Below are positions 35,550 through 47,405 of a DNA stretch of 64,000 nt, piece after piece (the first letter of the stretch is position 1; each line of letters begins with the position of its first letter). The stretch is from contig CAADRB010000039.1 in the NCBI GenBank assembly GCA_900708905.1, positions 945,599 to 1,009,598 on the forward strand. Reading direction: 5' to 3'. Source of the stretch: Hymenolepis diminuta. Its lineage: Eukaryota; Platyhelminthes; Cestoda; Cyclophyllidea; Hymenolepididae. The notes under the pieces are model-generated. The model saw only the letters and a list, made by a program, of their open reading frames with translations. It was not told where the DNA came from and made no database searches. The translations under genes were made by a program, and so were the position numbers.

Positions 35550-38260
35550 ACAACTCTTTGAATTCATATTCGATAGATATAACTCCTAGCCAAAAGCAAG
35601 AAATTTCAGAAGCATTTGCGCTTTTTGACAGCGACAAAGATAATCAACTCAATCCTTCAGAATTTAAAGTGATTCAGTTAAAATTTGAGGATTTAAATTA
35701 CTGTTTAACTTCTCAAGGCAGCTCTGCTTGTTCTTGGTTTTGATATCAACCTTAAAGAATACGCAGACACTTTCCAGGGCATTAATCTGGAGTTAGTGGA
35801 GAAAATCCCATTCAAGGACTTTTTCGAGATTGGTTTGTCGTCCTCACAGTTACCACTTATCTGTAGCTAAAAAGTTGCTTGGATCTCAAGATCCTATTAC
35901 ACAAGCTGTACGCGCATTCAAGTTATTTGATGCGGATTATTCGGGCAAAATCTCCTTCCAAGAACTTAGACAAGCCACCAGGTAATCACTTTCTACTTTT
36001 ATTTTTAAGTAGCACAGGCATTGCAACATTCAGTCGCGCACTCGTTTCATTATATGTATTTTTTATTTATTTTATTCATCCAATGCATAAGTTCCCAGTT
36101 TATGAGAAATGAAATCTCCGATTTAAATGCTGGTTGTTTGAGGCACTAGTTTACGATGTTATTTCATTTATCCCCCTATATGAGTCGTTAATGATCTCGG
36201 GAATTAATTTATAAACGGTGTAAAGTGTATTAGAAGTGCTTTTTGTGGCTGTCTAAGTTGTAAAACAAGGCGCAAAATGCAGTTAGAACTTACTTTCTAG
36301 TTTATTTACCATTATAATTATTACTGTGTTTTTAATTCACTTGGTGTAAACCGCAGTCTATGGGATATAGAATATTTTGTTCAAGATTTTTGAAGTTTAG
36401 AATTGACGCTTATTACTAATATCTGGAATGGAAATTAGGTATTCTTTTGACCAAATTTAACTTTGACAGCATCTAAATGAAATTCATAACCAGTTAATTG
36501 ATAATTGTTTCAGAAATACTAAAAGTGTGGCACGCATTTATAGCTGTTTAGGAGATAATACATTTTCGTTCTCAATATCTATCTCGATATCAACCAACCC
36601 GCACAGTGGTGAGGAGACAAGACATCAGGTAAGCACCTTGCATTATCACTCGCACACGCCATCCTGACAGTAACTGTGTTAAAGTATATTCATGTATACT
36701 TCTCAAACTACGAAAAGGAAAAGGTTATTTAAGATCTAGTGTGATGACAGCAAAACACAATGCAATATTGCTAGGTGCCCAGATTCAAATGACGACTTCC
36801 CTTCACTATATTAGGAAAGTACAAATTTTAATGAATAGTTGTGGGTTAGGGAAAGGATTAGCTATCTTCAGAGAAGAAGCCTCCATTCAAAGGCGTGGGT
36901 AAAAAAGCAGTAGTCGAAAATCCAGAATCTAGCTAATAACGGAGGTGAAAGAAATCGAGTCCCTTGTACTGCTTGTTACCCACCTTCTAAAGAAAAGAGT
37001 TAGTAAATGCCTCTCTAAGACATCTTGAGGGTTGGTGTTCGAAGAATGAATTCTGCTCAAGGCATTCAAAACATTTGATTCCACTTCCCATCAAATTATA
37101 TCCTAAAAGGCAAGGAATTATTCTTCAATGATTTTACGGAGGAGCATCAAGCCCAAATCATCTGTTATGACAAATGCTCGAAAAATGCTTGTCCTGTTTC
37201 AGCCAGAAACAAATCCTTTTAAAAATAATTTAATCAAGATTTATTTCCTATTATTATTGAAAAGATTTGCATTTTGACGTTCAAATCTTCATCGGCACGA
37301 ACTAGTTATTGTCCATTTTTATATTTATGACTCAGAGTCAAATGCACACTTTTTGTTTATCTAAACTTTATAAAAATATTTATTCGAAAAGAATAACGAA
37401 TTTTAAATAATTCGACCTTAAAAGTCAACGCTCTTCTATTTAAAATATGTAATATTTTAAATCTTTGATTAGAATTGAATGAATTTTTGAAATTTTGTTT
37501 ATCAAGTATAGGGTCGAAAACTATAAATGATAAACAGGTGATAAACTAAATTTATGACGTCTTTCTCCTTTATTTTCACTCACATTTAGACAAAATTCCA
37601 TAACATCTCAGTAATATAAAATCAACTTGATGATGATTTACCTCGATTTTGACATTTGTAAATCTGCTTCTTTCGCATGTCATTTGGTTGACTCCGTAAG
37701 AGAGATTAATTACCTGCAAAGTTATTTTAAACAAAGCATCCCTCTCCGTGTACGCATACAGGCAAAGAAACCGACTCAAACAAAGCAACGGCAACATATA
37801 TAGCGCTGTAACAATCACCAGGTCCCCCTCCTCCCCTTCACCCATCTCCATCACCAGTTGGTGGTGTCTTTGTTCTCTATGCGTCATATTCACCGCATCC
37901 ACTATAGCGAGACAAGAAACTGGGACCTTATGCACGTTAACCAACCCACCCTCAGTATTCATTTTTTTTGCTTTTGTCGAAATAGGGTTAAAAACATACC
38001 TGCTGTTATGACGCCAAAATTCTAAAATTTAAATAAATTTTGGTGTTTTCTGAAAAAAAAATCGGTTTTATTTTTTAAGAGAAATAGGTGAAAATCTCTC
38101 AGATGAAGAATTACACGTCATGATTGATGAATTCGACAGAGAAATGGATAGAAATAGTAATAAGTTATTTAATAATTACTCAATTGCTTTATTTTCACTA
38201 AAAACTGCTTTTCTTTGTTTAGTTTGTCTAGAAGAATTCTTGTCAATCCTGGAACAATAA
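35550..38260 (+). CDS. Centrin-like EF-hand protein (five exons located)
   Basis: Exons: 35550-35668, 35718-35832, 35867-35981, 38080-38156 and 38223-38260, stop TAA. Introns are 49, 34, 2,098 and 66 bp, all GT..AG and frame-keeping, giving 153 residues. The N-terminal exon with the ATG was not located; residues before SIDITPSQKQEI are missing. Centrins are calcium-binding proteins of centrioles and basal bodies. Evidence is the order QKQEISEAFALFD, AFKLFDADYSGKISFQEL and GENLSDEELHVMIDEFDRE, which match centrin helices better than calmodulin. EF1 (DSDKDNQLNPSE) and EF3 (DADYSGKISFQE) have full ligand sets; EF4 (DREMDRNICLEE) is weaker; EF2 has no ligand pattern (FQGINLELVEKI). The C-terminus ends LSILEQ without the usual KKTSLY-type tail. 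AATAAA lies at 38,284. The sequence looks intact, so a divergent but working member is the best reading. Confidence 0.82.
36514..36628 (+). other. Cryptic or cassette exon in centrin intron 3
   Basis: An open 115-bp segment lies between TTGTTTCAG and CAG/GTAAGC, both good splice signals. It joins the preceding centrin exon in frame (phase fits), but its length is 1 modulo 3, so use of it would shift the next exon to AGA AAT AGG TGA, an immediate stop. It has no EF-hand sequence. It could be a poison exon or chance. Confidence 0.3.
37576..37962 (-). other. Unassigned 128-codon frame in centrin intron
   Basis: The longest unexplained frame of the window. It lies in a local G+C-rich patch and starts MNTEGGLVNVHKVP. 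Residues about 45-63 (GDLVIVTALYMLPLLCLSRF) could be a membrane segment. On the same strand TTTGCAG/GTAATT (about 37,715) and AACAGCAG/GTATGT (about 38,000) are donor-like. No family is recognised. It may be part of a nested minus-strand gene or an accidental frame. Confidence 0.25.
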
Positions 38261-38283
38261 TTCGCAAAAGGACGTTATTCGAA

Positions 38284-38289
38284 AATAAA
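38284..38289 (+). terminator. Polyadenylation signal of centrin-like gene
   Basis: AATAAA 24 bases after the TAA stop at 38,258-38,260. Confidence 0.65.
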
Positions 38290-41200
38290 TGGAACCTTCA
38301 AAAATATTAAATACTATCTTTTTAATCAATAAATTTATTTGAGAAAATAACTAGTTAATTCTAGTTCCTTTTGAAACAAGGAAGTGTATAGATAGTGTAT
38401 AGTGTATAATAATAATGTATACCGGGGTTAGGGATAAGTGAAAATTGAATATTTCGGCTTGGAACAGCAGCGGTTTCTCTTGAATTCGAGTTGTTAGTGG
38501 TGCAGCTCTGTATAAGAGACATTAGTGGTCGCACAATTTGAAAGGTTGGGCGATAAAGCGATTCCCGTCTTTTAGCAACAGAGTGGATTCTTAGTGAAGA
38601 CAAATTTTTTTACCTTGTATTGAACGCTAACGGGGAGCATTAGTACACTATTACTACTATTTCAATAGTCACTTGAACATAAAGAGAATTGTGGAATAAA
38701 ACAGTAACAAAGGAACCTCAACTGTATAAATTACGTTTAAATCTGATGAAACTGACGGATCGTAAGGAGTTAAGTTTATTTACAAGTTATTGTTTTTATT
38801 TCGTGTTAAATTTTGATCTGCAAGAGTTTGTTTAGAAAATTAGTTCGTCTTTTCACAGTATTTGTAATGCAAATTTAAAAATGTTTATCAATAACGCCTT
38901 TCTTTCATAGGATAATGGGTTTTGACCATTTGACAACCTGGTCAAACATGATTTTTGATTATGTTTAAAGTTTAAATTACAAAGATTTTCGTTTAGATGC
39001 CAAACTATGACAAAGTCATTTTATCAAACAGGCGTTCTTAATGACCAATCGATGGTAACAGACTGAAAGATGCTGAAATTATAGGCCAGTTTGTCAGTTT
39101 TTCAGTGTTTGTGATTTCCTAGCCCAAATACCAGACACAATACAATTAATTATCAAACAGAAGCAGCTGCTTCTGTGTATGAAGCAATTTCCTCCCGGGT
39201 CTGACATAGTCTCCTTTGTGACTCGTGTTCTCTCAACAAATCGCCACCACCAAAGGAAGCTTGACAGTGGCAGAAAGACACAAGCAGGGAGGAATTTTCT
39301 TCTCCGCTGACTCATAACCGGATGACTAGTTTTCACTTCCCCGTCTCCCCACTTCTTTGTATTTTGTACCTCTGCTTTCAACACTTTTCATGCACGCTAA
39401 GATGAATGCTTACGCGCCGCTTTCACGACTAGGGTTTGCCACTTGATTTACTCTCTTATCTTTATTCCACATTTGTAACGTATTTTCAAATGACGGGTAA
39501 TGCACAATTTTACCTAGGATATATGATATAGGGACCGCCACCTATGCTTATAACATCGTACAATTTCAAATTACGACTCTTTTACGCTATTGAACCAATT
39601 TTAATTTTTATCTAGTAGTCTTCGATACCATATTCAAGTCCAATCAAAAGTTTTCAGATATTTCAATAACAATCTAACCTCTAGAGAAATATGTACTTTT
39701 GTGGCTTATTTTCACGTTAAATCATCCTCTTCCTCTAACAATTATAAAATTGTTGCCTATACATCATTCTGATCTTTACATTTCCAGTGCGATCAAATGG
39801 ACTGAATTAAAATATGAAGCAATTCCCAGCTTCTGGCTTCAGCAGTTTGTGGTGCCCGCTCGCTGACTCATAGGTTTGCTCTGTCTCTATGCATTGCGCG
39901 CCTACTGACTCATACCTCTGATCTAACCGTCAATTCCTCATCTATGAACAAAGAACGCGAAATCAGTCAGCCGCCTCATGGTATGTCATTTTGCCTACTC
40001 TTGACAATCCGAATTGCCCTCACCGACGCCTCTCCTGTCCTTCCGATCCCACTTTCTATTTCTTTCTCCTTTCCCCTCTTATTCACAATTGTTCACTCCA
40101 ACTCTTGATCTACCCGCTCGGTAAACGTTCTCTGTTCTCAAATTTTACGTATAAGTACGAAGAATTTAATTCCTTTTCATATAAACTCGATTTATTAAAT
40201 ATTAATACCTAAATGTAAGTTAATATTTGTGTTTATGTTATGAAGCATTTATATCAATGATGTGAGAGTAGACAACAATTGTTATTTTTGCTAAAGATTT
40301 CATGTACTTATAACTCATCTATAATATATCACAAACGGATTAAAGTAAAGATAAATCCCCTTTTTTTAAAGTAACATAAAAGACTGAATTTCTTGTTTAA
40401 GTAGCTTTTAAGAGAAAAATTGTCAAAATCTAAAATTAGACATTTGTTTCCTAAAAATAATGGCCGAGCACAAACTGCCCACCTTGATTAATTCATCAAA
40501 TTATTTACTAATTTTATTCCAGAAAAAATCTTTAAAGAAAATGTTCAAAAATTTTCTTGGACAGAGCAATAGCACACTGATCAGAAATTCATTGTCCAAC
40601 TTTGATGAGTTGTCGGTCACGTTCACTGGGTGTGCGTCGATGAGCACTGAACTGTGACATCTGGTGTTCAAGTCGCCGATAACGGCATTTCAGTTATTTT
40701 CTCAGTTCGTCTATGTGTGAATGAATTCCTTTTTCTATTTTCTCTCTCTTACTTTAGCTGTGATCAAGAGTGAGGAACTGGAAGCTCAGCATTCAACCGC
40801 ATGTTACTTAACAAGATACCGAAAAATGATAAATATGATAGAAGGGGAAAATTGTAAAAAAGACCACTAAATTCATAGAACCGGCCTCCATTATAGCCAA
40901 CCAAATTATGGGATTCTGTGTTATGTTCATGACGAAATATAGTGAGTAAGTATAATGTGTTTCTATGAGTTAGTTTAACGAGCCCTGATAACATTAATTT
41001 ATCAAAAAGATATTTACCAATTTAAATGTGGGGAAATTTGAAATGAAAACCTAATAAAATGAGATGGTTTACTCATTTTAAGTTGCAGATATCCACAACA
41101 GGCCTAAGATTCGACAATATTTCTAATTTGTTCATGTTTGATTTTCTGTTACAATTCCATTGTTGATAAGGTGTCGTGGTCAAAATGAGCATTTTGAAAA

Positions 41201-44200
41201 CAATATTTCCATCTAAGTATCAACCTCTCACGGTTAGAGCCATCTGAACAGGAAACAGAAATGAGTAAATTGCTTGTTTAGATATTATAAATAAAATATG
41301 TTGCATTATCTATTAGTCAACTAAGCGATCGAAAACCTCGGTTAAACTTCAATGAGTTCTGTTCTGTTCAAACAGCTGTAAGAATGTAAAAATGGATCAA
41401 ACTGACCAACCCTTCGTTCAAACCAACAAGCCAACAAGCTCGGAATTCCGCAGTCATGAACCCATCCTGAAACTCAGGGACCAAATCATGAAAATGGAGT
41501 TTCAGGACATTCAGATATTATACCTCCCCTTCCAGAATTCAACAGAAGTAAGACTTCACCTAATACTCCTATATGACTCTTGTAAATTTTTTCCCCCTGG
41601 GTTATTCTGCTATTTCTGGCGTCCATAAGAATTATGTCAATCCCACAATTATAACTTTAACTTTTTTAATTAATATACATGAATAATAAAATAAAACCTG
41701 CCAAGTAATACGAAGTAAATTTCCCATTAATCAGTTCATCTACTTCGACTGTTGAGTTTCCATTTTCTGGCCCTCATCTGTCACTTCACCGCGATTTTTT
41801 GATTGGATTTTGATCTCTGTCACAATTGGTATAAAATTTCCCTGTGTTTAATCAATACCACGTCGACGTCCTAGAAATTTCCATTTTCAGGACACTCTCC
41901 GAACTTGGATGAAATTTCTCATAGTGGATGATTATAGCTTGAGTGATCACATTTTAGTGGGCACAAAGTTTTGGCTGATTTCAAAGCTTCAAATATTAGC
42001 TTATACCGACTAAACGCTCTGCAGAAATGTAGATGAGAGTAGCAAAACTTTCCATTCTTTAAATTTCCGCTTCCTCCTGATATTAAATGAGCCACAACTG
42101 AATTGGGAAAATGTGACCATGAAAATCCAAGAGAATATAAATCTCCATTCACGAAATCGCTGTAATCGACCTGTTAATTGTCTTGAAAACTAATCTCCAT
42201 CAGAAATAAACTGCTCAAGTATATTGAAAGTGTTAATAACAAAGAGACGGGGTTTGCAACGCGAGCTCCAGAAATATCTTAAATTCTTCAAGAAATAAAT
42301 CCTCATATTTGGCAACTGTAATATATAAAGCCGTACATTTTTAGGTCCGATCCTTATTTGCAATCCGAACATTTGCTGATCCCTTTTGTTGCTCAAATGG
42401 ACTTATTCTTTAAAGCCAAGATAAACAGGGCACAGAAAGATAAAATGTCGTTAAAGTAAATCATTGTGTGTCTGACAAATATGAATTATTAACCCCGGTG
42501 AGGGCCGTGATAACATTCCTCATAATCTTTGACGTCGCAAACATGTTCAGTGTTATAGATACAGGTCCAAGGGTGCCTAAAGGGATGCTACTAGATCTAT
42601 TAAAAATTTAGAAGAGCGAAGTGATCTGACAAACAAGAAAATAGTGGGAATAGTTCCATGCATTCAAGAAACCATATTTATCATTGAACTATCTTTCATC
42701 ATTCGGATTTTATTGAAGTTATTCGCTAAGAGCTATTTCATTAAATGAACTCTCATACGTTCCTTGAGAAACTTATTATTAAGGGACTGGGAGTCCAAAA
42801 GTCTGGTCGCTCGTGTCCTGGATTATCTATTATTGGGTTTCCACTCACGGGCCTGGATATACGAGGTCACAACTGAACTAATTCTTGGCTAAGCAGGTAG
42901 CCAATCATTTCCGCATATCCGAGCAAATGTATAATATTAGGCTACTAGCCTTCTCCTTTCTTCTTGAAATCTGAGTAGTAACACCTTACAAAGCTGTATA
43001 ATATAATATATATATACCCTATATACTATGTAAGGTTTATACCCTTAATTGAAGCCCTTTTAATTCTCTGAACTCGCGCCTCACATTTCCATTAATCGTG
43101 GTGTAATTCTTTGCTATAGGGAAACATTCGTAATCCGATAGGTGTGTTGTCTTGCACGGAATCTACTAGACATACTGCGCATATACCAGTTCGAAAAGTA
43201 GCAAATCATAGTAGGCGATGATAAATCGTCGCGTATTCCAATACTCTGGTTTTTCCTCAGACTTCTACCTTTTGCACTCCGTAAATAAATTTCGTCAAGC
43301 ACAAAATTTATGGTTATCAAAACCTTGAAAAGCGTAGCCATCAGGGTGTGCTTCACGATTTTGGGTTCATTTTCGTTTTCGGTGTTCTGTGAATGTGAAT
43401 GAATTTTTATTTGAAAACAGCTGAAATGGTAAAGTTCAATAAAGTATAAAGAGGAAGGGATCGAAAACTCGAGATATCAAAAAGCACTCGAGCGCAAGTA
43501 AACTCTGTTAGAGTAAGGGAAAATCGTGTCGAATCCACCAAGTAAGAAATTATTCGTGAAATTGATCTTCTAAAATTTACGGTCAGATGTAAGCAACTTT
43601 ATGTTCCAAAGTTGTTCTGTGGAATTTAATGCGAAAAGAAAGTAAATTAACAGGTGGAAACATTAAGAAGCACAAAAGGTGTGCAGTGAGCTTACAGGCC
43701 TCTCCTTTTAATGCATAAGAAATTGGAGAATATTTATCCTTTTGTCCAATTCACATTCTTAATATGATCTATTAACAAGTTGACTTATTATTACCTCATT
43801 CGAGTCTTTATTCAGATTGTACGATATTTACCTAATGAAAGGTCCACTGCTTCACTTCAAAATCTACATTTTATGGTCCGTCCTCTGGATTACAGAGCTA
43901 ATTCTCGTCCACGATATCCAGAGCATAGTGATTGGTCTAACCACTTTATTTCATTTTTCCCTTCCAAAGGTCGAGAAAGCAGGATGAACTTATATGATTT
44001 CCCGATTTTTAATTATGGAGTACAACTGAAACCGGGTAGCAGAATGTCTAGTAACTGATAAAGGGGAGGAGATCTAAGAGAGATCAACGTCAAGGTATCA
44101 AAGAGTCATACTTCATTTGATTATTATGTTCGAATTGTACAATATTTGGTAAATGGGTGGTTCCCGTTCCGAAATTTAAATGCCCTAATTGGTCTTCTGG

Positions 44201-44649
44201 ATTGATGTCCTGAGATTGTTGACCAATTTTTAATTATGAAGAGTCAATCTTGTCATTTAAATTCCTTTATCTCCCAATGGTTGGGATGGCAGAGTTGTCT
44301 TGCATTACATCCACCTGCTTACATTTTTGGCATAGCAAAGATGAGATAGTTAGAACCTTGAAGTTAGCAGAGTTCCGTAAGGTTGTTCACTCAGTGTGAA
44401 TGGTTTATTTTAGTAAATGAATGATCACAGAAAATGACCATAAATTCGGAGCACTTTCGATAGCTCAAATGTAACTGCGCGAAAGTGATCCTTCGTGTTT
44501 AAATCTGTGGCAACAATAAAGAGAAGCATCTTGTTTTATTTACAGAGATCTCTTACATCTCTTAGATCTTATATGATAATAGTCAATTTATGGATTAGCC
44601 ACAGGTAAAAGACTAATGTGATTTTTCACCCTAACCGATAACTTAAGTT
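38290..44649. other. Long AT-rich intergenic region
   Basis: No recognisable gene. Two pyrimidine-rich, higher-G+C patches (39.1-39.4 and 39.8-40.1 kb) might be promoter or UTR islands but contain no coding exon I can support. A SINE fragment lies at 40,622-40,680 (separate entry). Frames at 41,392, 43,114 and 43,780 are unrecognised. The segments near 43.8 and 44.12 kb share short words (ATTGTACRATATTT, TCTGGATT) and may be a very old duplication. Confidence 0.5.
40622..40680 (-). repeat. Diverged SINE copy related to palindrome SINE
   Basis: CACTGGGTGTGCGT is identical to the segment beside the tRNA-like head in the right arm (23,036 on) and is followed by GAAC, a TGACATCTG (TGACCTCTG in the arm) and a CGCCGAT ending (CACCGAT in the arm), in the same order. 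The B box itself is mutated. Confidence 0.5.
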
Positions 44650-44990
44650 TGTGGAGTTCGCGTGCAGAGGCCTCCTCAGCCAATCAGCAGTCAGTATCCC
44701 TGCAGCTTAGCGTTGTTTGTATTTAAGGTTCAAGATCGTGGACAGCGACTCATAACGAGCTCCGTTCGCTCAAAATTCTTACTATCTCATCGCTTACGGA
44801 TCAATAAACCCTCTTCACTCAACACCTTTCTTGTTCTCACCACTTTGGGAGCAGCGTAGCTAATTTCAGGAGCAAATTTATAATAGCGGACTCTCCTAGA
44901 CGCTATCTGGACTGCTTAGGAGGATTACCTAGTTGTAGCAAAAAGGCTTATTGGAGTAGCATCCGCTACAAGTTATATCCTGTAGTTATT
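44650..44990 (+). mobile_element. Diverged solo LTR, copy 2
   Basis: Starts TGTGGAGTTCGCGTGCAGAG. Compared with copy 1 (34,555) it lacks about 110 bp after TGTGGAG, then aligns through CAGCCAATCAG, TATTTAAGG, an AATAAA (about 44,805), CTCACCACTTTGGGAG, GTAGCTAATTT and CTCCTAGACGC. Promoter-like box order supports an LTR. The two copies are same-strand but a host gene lies between, so they are separate insertions. Confidence 0.55.
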
Positions 44991-47348
44991 ACCCGAAATT
45001 CTTTGTCGTGGAAGATTTTATTTCGAATTTTCAGTTGCTAAAAGCGAATATATATAATGTTAAGTCTATTTGGCCAATCAGTCGGTCAAATTAACAGAGT
45101 ACTCTAAAGAGCTTCATTCGGCGTTTAAAACAACTATATCATTCACAGATCGAAGTGGCCTACGTAAGTTTTACTATTGAGTCACTCCGTCCCCAGCGTA
45201 AATGCAGTGTCGCCGTGCTGCAAAAAAACTGTACGCCAGACGTTAGCGGCAGGTTTCTTCGCATATCCATACACACGGCTCACTGAGTGACTCAACTGTC
45301 TTCCTCCCCCTAAAAAACCGTACAAACTGTCATTTCACTACACTCATTTAAAACCGTTCACCTTGCGTCATTTTAGGGCGCTAAAATTTAAGGGACAGAT
45401 CGTAAACGGAAATGAGCTCGAGACACTAGGAACCGATGATCAGAAAAAAGATATAATATACTATTACTACTTCTAATCCAATGGTTAAGACTTGTTCTGG
45501 TCCCCTAACTTTCATATTAATTAATTTCTTTCTCTAATAAAGTGTTCTCTTTTTGTATTAAAACATTTTTCAGGTTATAAGGCTATCAATATGTCCTAAT
45601 TTCCCACAGCGCGCTGAGGGGGTCGTTGTCGTCAGGTCTCGACTCAGACCATCTGTCTATCAATCTACGCTGACTTTCTCGCAGCTTGATCCTGAGTATC
45701 ACTGTCGTTAAATCGCAAACAAACCCAGTCTATCGATTCAGCCTGGCTTTCTCACAACGTGTTGGGAATCCCATCTTTACCATTTTCAGCCCATGCACGC
45801 TGACTCTTTTGTTCCCACACTCTGTCCTTACTCTCCCAGTGCGTATGTACACACCTAGCTCGCCCCACGTCCTCCCAACTTGTGTTCTTCTGATTTTAGA
45901 AAGGTTGTTGCATCCTGTTAGCCAAACTCAGTCGGATTACAGAAGTACTTTTACTGGGGATTAGAGCTGACTTTACTCACTTACGACCTAAATTGCTCTT
46001 CAAAATTAACTAGGTCGTCATGAGCGAACTCATGTGAGTTATGATATGTTTAAAAGTTCTCTGCTGGTCTCATCTTGTTTGTTAATGATCTAAATAAATC
46101 GGGGTGGCATGGTCAATCAAGGAGTTAAATCCGAAAATCGACAAGCTCGGAACATTTTGACAACTGGGGTTTAATTTGCATAATTTAAACATTAATACAT
46201 TAAAGCGTGAAATATTCTCAGTGCTTTCATGGTAAAAATCAAACGACTCTTGGCGCTTAGATTTATCCACTTTTTGACTCCTTATCCCGTTTTATACCGT
46301 ACTTGACTCGTTTGCTGTTTTCATTATTTAAATGGAAACTTCGAGTGAATTTCAAAAACCCGCGGGCCGAAAATTTCTCTGGGCACGGAAAAAAAATATT
46401 TATGCCCCCCTTCGATGTGTATTCCACTAAAGGGAGTTATGAAGCAAATTACGAAAAGTTCCCTTTGAGGATTTCGTTTTGTGACACTCATCTCAGGCAG
46501 AAATACTATTCTTGAACCTCTCTTATTCTGAATTTCCGCTCTTGACTCGAGGATCACTAGAGAATCAAGCTTGTGACCATCTTCTTTAGATGTACCCCTT
46601 TGCCGTTAAGCTACCTACCCGGAAATCATATTCAGAAATGCGTTAACCAGTGTAGTATGATGCACCACCTTTCATTCTCCATTCTTCATTGCTCAATTGG
46701 TCCGAATAAAGTCATTTTTATTTAACATTTTGCATTATATTAAAATTCTCAAAATGTTTTTCACTTACCGATTTCCATTAAACAGACTCCTTATAACCTT
46801 TGTAGACTGCAAAGCCTCACGAGTGAATATCTAATTATAAGGCCACGGCGTTCGGATGGTATGGATAATTCGTGAAATTCGATAGGGGTCACAGACTGTA
46901 ACAGCTGCCATCTATGTCTATCACTCGATCGAGGGGGAGAGGTGGGTGGGATTAACCACCTGACCTTACCTTCATGCCCACTGAAGTTGACTAGACTTTC
47001 GACTTGACACACGAAGATCAACTGCCAGCCGAATAATAAAAGGGATTAGGCAAAGCTGCCAAGTCTGGGTTTTGAGAGTAATGTAATGAATTTAAGGATT
47101 TTAGTCTTAGCTTCATTCTTTTTACTTAGTAAGCTTTTCTTTTCATGAAATTTACATGCATGTGACTCATCATAGTTTCCTTTAGTGATACTTGAATAAG
47201 TCCTTCATACAGGTTAGTTTCGATTCAAATACCATAATGCGGGAGACTTGGGCTTAGAAAATACATGTGTATAATGGAGAACGGTAGCAAAGCTATTGTT
47301 CTTCTAACTGCCCCAACTCAGTCTCCACAAGACAAAATGAGACAGAGT

Positions 47349-47405
47349 TGGTGGCAGAATACGTTTATCGGAGCAAAGCAGCAACGTCGTAACCACTGCA
47401 CTGAA
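47349..47405 (-). repeat. tRNA-like SINE head fragment
   Basis: On the minus strand GTGCAGTGGTTACGACG resembles a tRNA A-box region and, about 25 bp later, a degenerate B box precedes TTCTGCCACC. No intact cloverleaf. Confidence 0.35.

Noticed and set aside
39094..39384. 96-codon minus-strand frame
   Set aside because: Biased composition from a G+C-rich patch, no domain or exon structure.
43780..44230. Local tandem duplication
   Set aside because: Shared words are short and interrupted; alignment is not clearly above background.
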